Assembly (NCBI GenBank): GCA_023393235.1
Contig: JAEWMH010000046.1
Span: 8,470-72,469 of the forward strand
DNA length: 64,000 bases
Direction of reading: 5' to 3'
DNA from: Bacillota bacterium
GTDB lineage: Bacteria; Bacillota; Bacilli; Paenibacillales; NBRC-103111
The translations under genes and the position numbers were made by a program. The notes under the pieces were generated by a model that was not told the DNA's origin, ran no database searches, and saw only the letters and a program-made list of their open reading frames with translations. This document shows, piece by piece, positions 1 through 6,820 of this stretch. How positions within the stretch are numbered: the first letter of the stretch is position 1; the number at the start of each line of letters is the position of its first letter.

Positions 1-1592
1 GCATCGGTCCCCGATCCGCCCATAGCAATGCCTACATCGGCAACGGCCAAAGCAGGAGCATCATTCACACCATCCCCAATCATGGCTATGGTAGCATGTT
101 TTTGCAGATCCTGTATGATCCTGAGCTTATCCTCCGGCAGCAGCTCCGCATAATACCGGTCGATTCCCAGCTCACGGGCTACCGCGGCAGCGGTCCTTTC
201 ATTATCGCCGGTTAACATCACAACCTGTTGAACACCGGATTTTTTTAGCGCATGCACAAGTTCATAGGCATCATCCCGCAGGACGTCTGCAATCGAGATT
301 AATCCCAGCACCCGTTTCTCATCCGCTACAAAAACAACCGTTTGTGCCCGCTCCTCTTCATGTGTTACATAGTGAGTTACCTCTTGGCCACATGGAATGT
401 TGTGATCTGCTATTAACCTGCGGTTGCCAATAACCAGCTTCCTTCCTTCAACCGTGGCCTCCACCCCTCTGCCGGGCAATGCCCGAAACTGCTCTGCGGG
501 AAAAGCCGGTGCTGCGAACCTGGATGAAGCCTCCGCCATAATGGCTCTCGCCAAGTGATGCTCGGACAGATATTCGGCCCGCGCTGCCAGTTGCAGGAGC
601 TCATCCTCATCCCCGTCCAACACATGTATTCGTGTAACCTGCGGCTTGCCAATGGTGAGTGTGCCGGTTTTGTCAAAGGCGGCCACTTGAACCATACCCG
701 CCTTTTCCAATGTGTCGCCGCCTTTAAACAAAATGCCGTTCCTCGCACCGTTGCCGATTCCCGCTACGATGGAGACGGGAGCCGAAATCACCATGGCGCC
801 CGGGCAAGCAATCACCAATAAGGTCAGGGTTAATTCAATATCTCTGGTAAAGAGGTACACGATAATTGCCAATCCGAAAATGGCAGGTGTGTAGAACCGG
901 GCGAATCTCTCCATGAATTTCTGGGTGGGTGCTTTCGTTTCCTGCGCTTCCTCCACCATATGGAGAATCCGGGCAAAGGTCGTGTCGCCGCCAACCTTCT
1001 CCGCGATAATCTCTAAATAGCCATGCTCAATGACGGTTCCGCTGAACACCTTCGCATCCTTGTCTCGACTGACTGGAACAGACTCTCCTGTAATAGCCGC
1101 TTGGTTGATGGTCGCCTTTCCTCTGAGAACCGTTCCATCCACCGGAATGCTTTCGCCGGGACGGACCAGAACCAAATCACCTTCAAGCACCTCATCCGAT
1201 GACACCTTAACCTCTATACCGTCACGCATAACCGAGCAGGTGGCAGGGGCCAAGTCCATTAACGCCTTCAATGAACTCCGGGTCCTCTCAATCGCCCTCG
1301 CCTCCAGGTAGGAGCCGAACATAAACAGGAAGGTAACGGCTGCGCCCTCCCAGTATTCCTGGATGAGGATAGCCCCGGTGACGGCGATGGTCACAAGCGC
1401 TTCAATCCCCAATATGCGGTAACGTATGGCCTGGACGGCATTCTTCATAATCGGATAGCCTGCGGTGAGTGCGGCTGCAATCATGAGAAGATCCGAGACT
1501 AAACCGAGCCCATCTCCTGCTTTTAGCATAAAGGATACCGCGATAAGCAGCCCGGCCGTCAGGATAATCCTTTCCTTTTTCCTCCTGGACAT
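1..1592 (-). CDS. P1B-type heavy-metal transporting ATPase (3' part missing at window edge)
   Basis: ATP-driven metal exporter in the cytoplasmic membrane. Reading in from the left edge in the reverse direction, the protein starts MSRRKKERII at 1592 behind an AAGGGGG ribosome site. It has paired N-terminal membrane helices, the actuator motif TGES, the transmembrane metal motif CPG, the phosphorylation motif DKTGT and the hinge MIGDGVNDAPAL; the end lies outside the window. There is no N-terminal HMA domain: that domain is a separate protein encoded 13 bp upstream in the same operon. The membrane motif is Cys-Pro-Gly where CPC, CPH or SPC is usual, so the metal (Zn, Cd or Cu) cannot be assigned. 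Confidence 0.9.
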   Translation of the reverse strand, partial: MSRRKKERIILTAGLLIAVSFMLKAGDGLGLVSDLLMIAAALTAGYPIMKNAVQAIRYRILGIEALVTIAVTGAILIQEYWEGAAVTFLFMFGSYLEARAIERTRSSLKALMDLAPATCSVMRDGIEVKVSSDEVLEGDLVLVRPGESIPVDGTVLRGKATINQAAITGESVPVSRDKDAKVFSGTVIEHGYLEIIAEKVGGDTTFARILHMVEEAQETKAPTQKFMERFARFYTPAIFGLAIIVYLFTRDIELTLTLLVIACPGAMVISAPVSIVAGIGNGARNGILFKGGDTLEKAGMVQVAAFDKTGTLTIGKPQVTRIHVLDGDEDELLQLAARAEYLSEHHLARAIMAEASSRFAAPAFPAEQFRALPGRGVEATVEGRKLVIGNRRLIADHNIPCGQEVTHYVTHEEERAQTVVFVADEKRVLGLISIADVLRDDAYELVHALKKSGVQQVVMLTGDNERTAAAVARELGIDRYYAELLPEDKLRIIQDLQKHATIAMIGDGVNDAPALAVADVGIAMGGSGTD

Positions 1593-1605
1593 GATGCTTA
1601 CCCCC

Positions 1606-1827
1606 TTACCTTATACGCAGAATTTGAAAACCAAGATCGGTGATGACTTTCCCGAGACCAGCAGCGTTGACAGGCTCACTGTGACTCACCTTTACCTTAC
1701 TGGAGGTGAAGAGGACCTTTACCTCGGATACTCCCTCTTGACTGGTTAGCGCCGCTTCAATTTTCTTGACACAGCTGGGACAGGTAAGCTGCTCTAATTG
1801 GAAAGTGGTGATTGTCGTTGTGGTCAT
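1606..1827 (-). CDS. Small HMA-domain metal-binding protein (CopZ-like)
   Basis: A 73-residue soluble metallochaperone-like protein. The start MTTTTITTF at 1827 is preceded by AAGGGGG and is preferred over an upstream in-frame Met. The fold signature is the TCPSCVKKIE metal loop (two Cys in CxxC) followed by the usual beta-alpha-beta pattern; length matches stand-alone HMA proteins. It is the first gene of a two-gene operon with the P1B ATPase, which lacks its own HMA domain, so it probably hands metal to that pump. The metal is not identifiable from sequence. Confidence 0.88.
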   Translation of the reverse strand: MTTTTITTFQLEQLTCPSCVKKIEAALTSQEGVSEVKVLFTSSKVKVSHSEPVNAAGLGKVITDLGFQILRIR

Positions 1828-1870
1828 TTGTGAATCCCCCTTAGGACGTGGTGTTCTTCTTGCTGATTTC

Positions 1871-1912
1871 AGTATAGGGGGTATTCCGCGCAATTCCTTT
1901 GACCTGGATCAA
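1871..1912 (-). promoter_or_regulatory. FNR-type box and -10 element for the HMA/ATPase operon
   Basis: On the reverse strand the palindrome TTGATCCAGGTCAA lies at 1912-1899 and a -10 hexamer TATACT at 1876-1871. If transcription starts about 1864, the box is centred near -41.5, the class II activator position. The half-sites match the TTGAT-N4-ATCAA consensus of FNR-family regulators. A CsoR-like C-run (ATACCCCCTATA) overlaps the -10. Assignment to a particular regulator is inference. Confidence 0.55.
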
Positions 1913-1931
1913 ATTTCAACATCAGCGTGTA

Positions 1932-1961
1932 TAAAAAGGACCACCCCTTGCGGGATGGCCC
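1932..1961 (-). terminator. Rho-independent terminator after the bL25/CTC gene
   Basis: Reverse strand: GGGCCATCCC, loop GCAA, GGGGTGGTCC, then TTTTTATA. It sits 24 bp after the stop codon of the gene ending at 1985 and belongs to a recurring stem family (GCCATCC...GGATGGC) found five times in the window. Confidence 0.8.
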
Positions 1962-1984
1962 TTCCTCATGCAAAACATCCTTAT

Positions 1985-2530
1985 TTACGGCTTCACAACG
2001 GAAAGCAGGGACTCATTGGCCTCGGAAATTACTGTCACCTCGGGGGCGAATACGGCATCCCTCACACGCAAGGTTTCTCCAACCCCCATGCCGCTAACAT
2101 CAAATTCAACCCACGTTGGCAAATGATCCGGCAACGCCTCCACTTCAATAGAGGCCAATTGAATTTGCACGACCCCGCCTTCTTTCGTTCCGACCGGGGT
2201 GCCCTTGAACTTAACGGGAATTTTGGTGCGCAGGATCTCATGGGTTTGCACCTGCTGGAAATCAACATGAATCACATCGCCTGTAACCGGATGACGTTGG
2301 AGATCCTCCAGCAATACGGTCAGGGATTTCTTATCTTCAAATTGCAGCTTAATAAAGCCTGATGCACTTTGCCGTAACCATTTGTGGAATTGAATCGCGG
2401 AAATATGAACCATCTGGTTCTCCGTGTTCCTGCCAAAAACAATACCCGGCAGCCGCCCGGCTTGGCGCAAATTCCGAAGTTGGGATGTATTTAACGGGAT
2501 GCGGGTTTCCGCTTGAAAACTAGTAGCCAT
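1985..2530 (-). CDS. rplY: 50S ribosomal protein bL25 / general stress protein CTC
   Basis: A 5S-rRNA-binding protein of the long CTC form: an N-terminal L25 domain (about residues 1-90) with PGIVFG and HVDFQQV, followed by a C-terminal beta-barrel TL5-type domain with PVKFKGTPVG and LPDHLPTWVEFDVSGM. Start MATSFQAETR at 2530 is chosen because GAGGAG precedes it. Length 181 residues is a little below the usual 200-210 of CTC proteins. The gene is monocistronic and has its own terminator. In Bacillus the homologue is stress-induced; no clear sigma-B promoter was seen here. Confidence 0.88.
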   Translation of the reverse strand: MATSFQAETRIPLNTSQLRNLRQAGRLPGIVFGRNTENQMVHISAIQFHKWLRQSASGFIKLQFEDKKSLTVLLEDLQRHPVTGDVIHVDFQQVQTHEILRTKIPVKFKGTPVGTKEGGVVQIQLASIEVEALPDHLPTWVEFDVSGMGVGETLRVRDAVFAPEVTVISEANESLLSVVKP

Positions 2531-2618
2531 GCTGTGTTCGCTCCTCTTCATGAATTGATATTTTCACACCTTTTACCATCACTTCATTTCCCCCTAATGG
2601 GGCTAAAGAGAGGAACAT
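2520..2618 (-). CDS. Possible 32-codon upstream ORF overlapping the bL25 start
   Basis: An ATG at 2618 has a good ribosome site (GGAGGTGGTG) and opens a 32-codon frame beginning MFLSLAPLGG and ending TQHGY. Its stop codon lies inside codons 3-4 of the bL25 gene, and the bL25 ribosome site is inside it. This could be a leader peptide that couples translation, or chance. The peptide was not recognised. Confidence 0.25.
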   Translation of the reverse strand: MFLSLAPLGGNEVMVKGVKISIHEEERTQHGY

Positions 2619-2686
2619 AGCATCACCACCTCCACATACCATCAGATTATTTTCCATTTAATAGATAAAACTCCCATCATAATAGC

Positions 2687-2718
2687 AAAGCACCCTGCTC
2701 GGAAGAGCAGAATGCTTA
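2687..2718 (-). terminator. Terminator downstream of dbpA
   Basis: Reverse strand: AGCATTCTGCTC, loop TTCC, GAGCAGGGTGCT, then TTGCTATT, about 70 bp beyond the helicase stop codon. Confidence 0.75.
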
Positions 2719-2789
2719 TGGGATACCCCTACCCTATCATAGAAACACCATTCTGTCGACCGGATCGCCTAATCGAAAAAACGAACTCC

Positions 2790-4238
2790 TTACCTCCGGT
2801 TTGCCACATGCACCTTCAGCAGCTTTCCTTTGACCGTTGTATCCTTCATCTTATGAAGTACGAGCTGGCCTTTGCCATTGAGGATATCCACGTAGGAAGC
2901 ATTATCCTCGATGGTAATAATCCCGATATCATCCGCCGTTACTCCTTCGATCTTGGCGATTGTGCCGACGAAGTCCACCGCTCTGATTTTCTTTTTCTTC
3001 CCACCGTTAAAATAAAGCTTCAGCACTCCCTGATTCATACGGGAGCTCCGGTCCTTCATGACGGCCCGCTGATTCCTGATCTTCGCTTCAAAAGCAGGGC
3101 TGGTACGTGCAATGTCTTCCTTGGTGGGTTTGTTTCTTTGCTGAAGCTCGAAGCCGATAAACCGCTCCACATTGATAACGAACTTGTCATCTGTGGATGT
3201 GGCGAAAGAGATCGCTTTCCCCGATTGCCCGGCTCTTCCCGTCCGGCCGGTCCGATGGACATAGCTTTCGTGCTCCTGCGGAAAATCATAGTTGATCACA
3301 TGGCTGATGTTTTCGATATCGATCCCTCTCGCAGCGACATCGGTGGCGATCAGATAGCGGAACTCCCCTTGCTTGAAGGCGTTCATCATCTCCGAGCGGT
3401 CTTCCTGCTCCATTCCGCCATGAATTCTGCCGCAGGGGTAGCCCGCCTTGGCCAATTCCTCGAATACGACCTCAACCCGAACCTGTGTCCGGCAAAAGAT
3501 AATGCAGCTATCCGGATTCTCGACGACGGTGACATCCCGAAGCAATTTCAGCTTGTTCTCGTCCCTGACGGAATAAATCGAATGCTCGATTTGGCTTACG
3601 GTCTTCGTCTCAGTCTGCACCTCTATGTCCAAGGGTTGGTTCATATATTTATGGCATAGATTCTTCACGTCCTTGGGCAGTGTCGCCGAGAACAGCATGG
3701 TCATACGATCCAGAGGCAGCGTGCGGATAATCCGCTCCACATGCTCAATAAAGCCCATGTTCAGCATTTCATCAGCTTCATCAATCACCAGAAACCTGAT
3801 TTGCTCCAAGTCGATGGTCTGCTTCTCAATATGATCGATTAACCGCCCCGGTGTGCCTACGATGACGTGGTTTCTCTGCTGCAGCTGCACCTTCTGCCGG
3901 GCAAAAGGCTGCTTCCCATACACAGCAGCGGCCTTGATCCGTTTATGTCTGCCGATATTCATGATATCCTGCTTCACCTGGTCGGCAAGCTCGCGGGTTG
4001 GTGTTAGAATCAAGGCCTGAGGCCGGTTCTCATCCCATTCCAGCAGCTCGCAGATCGGAATGCCATAAGCCGCGGTTTTCCCGCTCCCCGTGTGGGACTT
4101 GACGGTCATATCCTTTCTCTCCAGCGCCAAAGGAATGACCTTGCGTTGAACCTCGGTGGGTTCAAGATACCCTAAACTGTCCAAGGAACGGGTAATGTCC
4201 TCACTTAATTGATAATCCTTAAAGCCTTGCTCGCTCAT
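2790..4238 (-). CDS. dbpA: DEAD-box ATP-dependent RNA helicase DbpA
   Basis: A 482-residue helicase acting in 50S ribosome assembly. Seen in order: Q motif region (EPTEVQRKVIP), Walker A SHTGSGKT near residue 48, PTRELA, TPGRL, the DEAD box VIDEADEML near 148, SAT, then helicase-C motifs IATDVAARGID and HRTGRTGRAG. The last 75 residues (GVLKLYFNGGKKKKIRAVDF onward) match the DbpA/YxiN C-terminal RNA-recognition domain, which binds hairpin 92 of 23S rRNA. That domain separates DbpA from other DEAD helicases. Single gene, own terminator. Confidence 0.93.
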   Translation of the reverse strand: MSEQGFKDYQLSEDITRSLDSLGYLEPTEVQRKVIPLALERKDMTVKSHTGSGKTAAYGIPICELLEWDENRPQALILTPTRELADQVKQDIMNIGRHKRIKAAAVYGKQPFARQKVQLQQRNHVIVGTPGRLIDHIEKQTIDLEQIRFLVIDEADEMLNMGFIEHVERIIRTLPLDRMTMLFSATLPKDVKNLCHKYMNQPLDIEVQTETKTVSQIEHSIYSVRDENKLKLLRDVTVVENPDSCIIFCRTQVRVEVVFEELAKAGYPCGRIHGGMEQEDRSEMMNAFKQGEFRYLIATDVAARGIDIENISHVINYDFPQEHESYVHRTGRTGRAGQSGKAISFATSTDDKFVINVERFIGFELQQRNKPTKEDIARTSPAFEAKIRNQRAVMKDRSSRMNQGVLKLYFNGGKKKKIRAVDFVGTIAKIEGVTADDIGIITIEDNASYVDILNGKGQLVLHKMKDTTVKGKLLKVHVANRR

Positions 4239-4370
4239 CAGGTAACCCCTTTTATTTTAAGTAACAACGAATAACGATTGTTTTCATGTCCAGGTTATAT
4301 TCTATCCATTATGGTCATTCATGTCTAATCCGTGCGCTATATGATGATTTCCAGATGCCCTTAGAAGCCA

Positions 4371-5330
4371 TTATATAGAGCTGCTTTGCAGATGACGAAT
4401 GGTTGCGGTAATGCCTTCCTCGTAGCTTGTTGCCGGAATCGGGCCAATGCGCCGCTCATACTTTTCTCTGCTCAGATGGAGGGGCTCCTTCGTCAGATAC
4501 AGCATTTCCACCACTTCCCTCATAACAGGGACAAACATACCTAAAAGGGAGAGGCTGATTTTTCCCAACGGGATTACAGGCTTAGTCGATCCGGAGGCTG
4601 CACGGGAGAGCCGGACGATTTCGTTGCCTGAGATGGTGCCAGCTCCGGGAATATTCCACTCTTGACCGTAGGCATCATCATGGGCCGCGATTTCAACAAT
4701 CATTTTGGCCGCATCGGGCAGGTATACATATTCACGCGGCACATGCATGTTCCCAATATAAAATCCCATCTTCCCCTTCGCAATCGCTTCAAGTGTACCG
4801 CCCAAATACGAAGCCTGGTTCGCCGTGGGGCCATAGTAGTCCGGTAAGCGGACAATGAGAGGGCGTGCTTGCTTCCAAGAACCGTTAAGAACCATCTGTC
4901 CGAACCTTAACCGGATTCGGCCTTTTCGGGTATGAGGCTCCTTCGGGTGGTTTTCAGTTACGGGTTCTTCTTGCCTTCTTCCATACGGATAGATCCCATC
5001 CACAACGACCACCTTCAGCCCGAGTCGGTCGGCAGCCTGCATAACAGCTTTACCCAGCGGCAGCAGTCGTTCTTCCATCTCATGGTAGGGTATGTTAGCG
5101 CAATGGAACAAAACGTCCGCCCCTCTTGAGGCGGATTCGACGTCGTCAGTCTGAAATGCATCTCCGACAGCTAAGGACAGGTGCGATGGATTTCCTAACC
5201 GTGCTGCAAACTGCTCCAGCTTCGAGCGGGAACGTCCAAAAGCAATAACAGGGATACCCCTACTCACAAGTTCTTCCACAATAGCAGCACCTGTACCACC
5301 TGTCGCGCCAAGGACAATCGCCTTTTTCAT
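4371..5330 (-). CDS. NAD(P)-binding epimerase/dehydratase-family protein
   Basis: A 319-residue extended short-chain dehydrogenase-like protein. The N-terminus KAIVLGATGGTGAAI is a Rossmann dinucleotide site; DVLFHCANIPYHEM and IYPYGRRQEEP follow. A Tyr-x3-Lys catalytic pair is not obvious, so it may be an atypical reductase or sugar-nucleotide epimerase relative. Substrate unknown. A perfect 15-bp inverted repeat upstream (5359-5411), shared with the adjacent TetR gene promoter, makes this the likely target of that repressor. Confidence 0.8.
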   Translation of the reverse strand: MKKAIVLGATGGTGAAIVEELVSRGIPVIAFGRSRSKLEQFAARLGNPSHLSLAVGDAFQTDDVESASRGADVLFHCANIPYHEMEERLLPLGKAVMQAADRLGLKVVVVDGIYPYGRRQEEPVTENHPKEPHTRKGRIRLRFGQMVLNGSWKQARPLIVRLPDYYGPTANQASYLGGTLEAIAKGKMGFYIGNMHVPREYVYLPDAAKMIVEIAAHDDAYGQEWNIPGAGTISGNEIVRLSRAASGSTKPVIPLGKISLSLLGMFVPVMREVVEMLYLTKEPLHLSREKYERRIGPIPATSYEEGITATIRHLQSSSI

Positions 5331-5358
5331 GATTCAGACCTCCATTTAGGTTTTGTAA

Positions 5359-5411
5359 TTGATCAATCACTAATTGTTAAGATGATAACATACGCGTTAG
5401 TGATTGATCAA
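5359..5411 (-). promoter_or_regulatory. TetR-type operator pair upstream of the epimerase gene
   Basis: TTGATCAATCACTAA at 5359-5373 and its exact reverse complement TTAGTGATTGATCAA at 5397-5411, separated by 23 bp. The same half-sequence with two changes lies at 5988-6002 before the TetR gene, tying both promoters to one regulator. Confidence 0.7.
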
Positions 5412-5444
5412 TAACTTAATTTCAAAAAAGGCTCTTTAGCCCTT

Positions 5445-5963
5445 TTATCCCTCCATCAGCTCCGGCAGCTCCAAGGCCATCGATATATTGCACAGCATCC
5501 CCTTTGCCAAGAACAGCTTGGTTCTCTCCTCCGAATTCTTCACTCCGTTTCGTTGAAACGCCTCCAGTACAATCCCGCGGACTTCTCTGAATCCTATCTG
5601 CATGGCCTTGCGGATCGGTTCCTCTTGTATCGTTTGGGCCTGCATTTGGAGCAGGGTCTCCGAACGGTGGGCATTCATAATCCCCTCATAGGCGATAATT
5701 AAATCCTGCTCCAGTTGAGGCGAAGATGAATGAATGACTTGGCGGAAGGCATCGGCGATTCTCTGCCAGGAAGCATCCAATGCGGCCAGCAGCAGCTCCT
5801 CTTTGGACTCAAAAAACCGGAAAATATACGGCTGTGATATCCCCGCCCGCTTCGCCACCTGCATGGTAGTTGCCCGGTAATATCCCGTTTCTGCAAATAC
5901 CTCAATCGCGGCCGAAATAATATCCATCCGGCGGTTTACCGGAGCGGCTTCGTTTTTTGCCAT
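5445..5963 (-). CDS. TetR/AcrR-family transcriptional regulator
   Basis: About 172 residues. The N-terminal helix-turn-helix reads IISAAIEVFAETGYYRATTM through SQPYIFRFFESKEELL; the rest is an all-helical ligand-binding domain. The second of two adjacent Met codons (5963) is taken as start because GGGGG lies seven bases upstream. It is transcribed in the same direction as the epimerase gene it precedes. Operator-like repeats occur at both promoters, so autorepression plus control of the neighbour is the simplest reading. Ligand unknown. Confidence 0.87.
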   Translation of the reverse strand: MAKNEAAPVNRRMDIISAAIEVFAETGYYRATTMQVAKRAGISQPYIFRFFESKEELLLAALDASWQRIADAFRQVIHSSSPQLEQDLIIAYEGIMNAHRSETLLQMQAQTIQEEPIRKAMQIGFREVRGIVLEAFQRNGVKNSEERTKLFLAKGMLCNISMALELPELMEG

Positions 5964-5987
5964 CATAGAGCCCCCATTTTCGTTCAA

Positions 5988-6002
5988 TTAGTGATGAATC
6001 AA
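5988..6002 (-). promoter_or_regulatory. TetR autoregulatory operator
   Basis: TTAGTGATGAATCAA, 13 of 15 identical to the repeat unit in the downstream epimerase promoter, immediately upstream of the TetR start. Confidence 0.6.
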
Positions 6003-6053
6003 TTATTAATGAGTCTACCCGTTGTTTACCGATTTTTCAATGGTTGTTCAAAA

Positions 6054-6084
6054 GAAAGCGGGCCATCCTTTTGCCAGATGGCCC
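6054..6084 (-). terminator. Terminator after the DUF4386 gene
   Basis: Reverse strand GGGCCATC, loop, GATGGCCC, then CTTTCTTTTG; a member of the GCCATCC/GGATGGC stem family. Confidence 0.7.
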
Positions 6085-6095
6085 TATGTGCATAG

Positions 6096-6755
6096 TCAGA
6101 TATTCCGTACACGAACATTTAATCCCTTACCCAGCAGCCAAACGGGAAACGCCACTTCAAAGATTGCACCTGGTATATACAGGAGGAATCCGGTTTCGTA
6201 ACCGAGCATCGCCAGGCAGCTGTTTGCCAACAATGCCGTATACCCGATAAAGCCGATGACGGATAACAACCTTGGGATCAACCTGGCCCGGTAGAGTACA
6301 TGACAGAGCAATAAGCTTCCCAAACTGAGAACAAGCATGGCGGTCTGAAAGAGCACAGCCCGCAATTCCAGCACTGTTTTTCCTAACCACTCCATAGCTG
6401 GATCCTGGCCGGTACTCATGGAGATGTAATCATGACTTAGCGCGATTAGTATGAACGGGGCGATGGCACTCAGGATCAAGAGTACAGATTCTATCATCCG
6501 GGATCCGAAATACCCTAGCGCAAACGCTTCGTTATGCCTTTTCAGAATGGGGTACAAAAACATGGCAATCCCCAACACCGCCATGGCATTGACCCATTCC
6601 AGAAACCAGCCCAAAATCACGTTTGTTCGATCCGGATACAGATTGGCAAGAACATCCGGGCGTTGCAGAACCGGCTCCAGAAGCCCGCTTCCCAGCATAT
6701 AGCTGCCCGTCGACACCAAAAACAAGGCGCCAGCCACTTGTGCACTTTTCTTCAT
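6096..6755 (-). CDS. DUF4386-type integral membrane protein
   Basis: A 219-residue membrane protein with about six hydrophobic segments, for example VAGALFLVSTGSYMLGSGLL near the N-terminus, and the pattern LYPILKRHNEAFALGYFGSRMIES seen in DUF4386 proteins. Function unknown. The ATG at 6755 has GAGGAGATAA in front. A second member of this family lies at 29139-29852, also next to a regulator gene. Confidence 0.75.
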   Translation of the reverse strand: MKKSAQVAGALFLVSTGSYMLGSGLLEPVLQRPDVLANLYPDRTNVILGWFLEWVNAMAVLGIAMFLYPILKRHNEAFALGYFGSRMIESVLLILSAIAPFILIALSHDYISMSTGQDPAMEWLGKTVLELRAVLFQTAMLVLSLGSLLLCHVLYRARLIPRLLSVIGFIGYTALLANSCLAMLGYETGFLLYIPGAIFEVAFPVWLLGKGLNVRVRNI

Positions 6756-6820
6756 ATTTATCTCCTCTTGGCTATTTTATAAGCAGTATAGCTCGAAGAG
6801 GGATGCGGCTTGCAGACACT

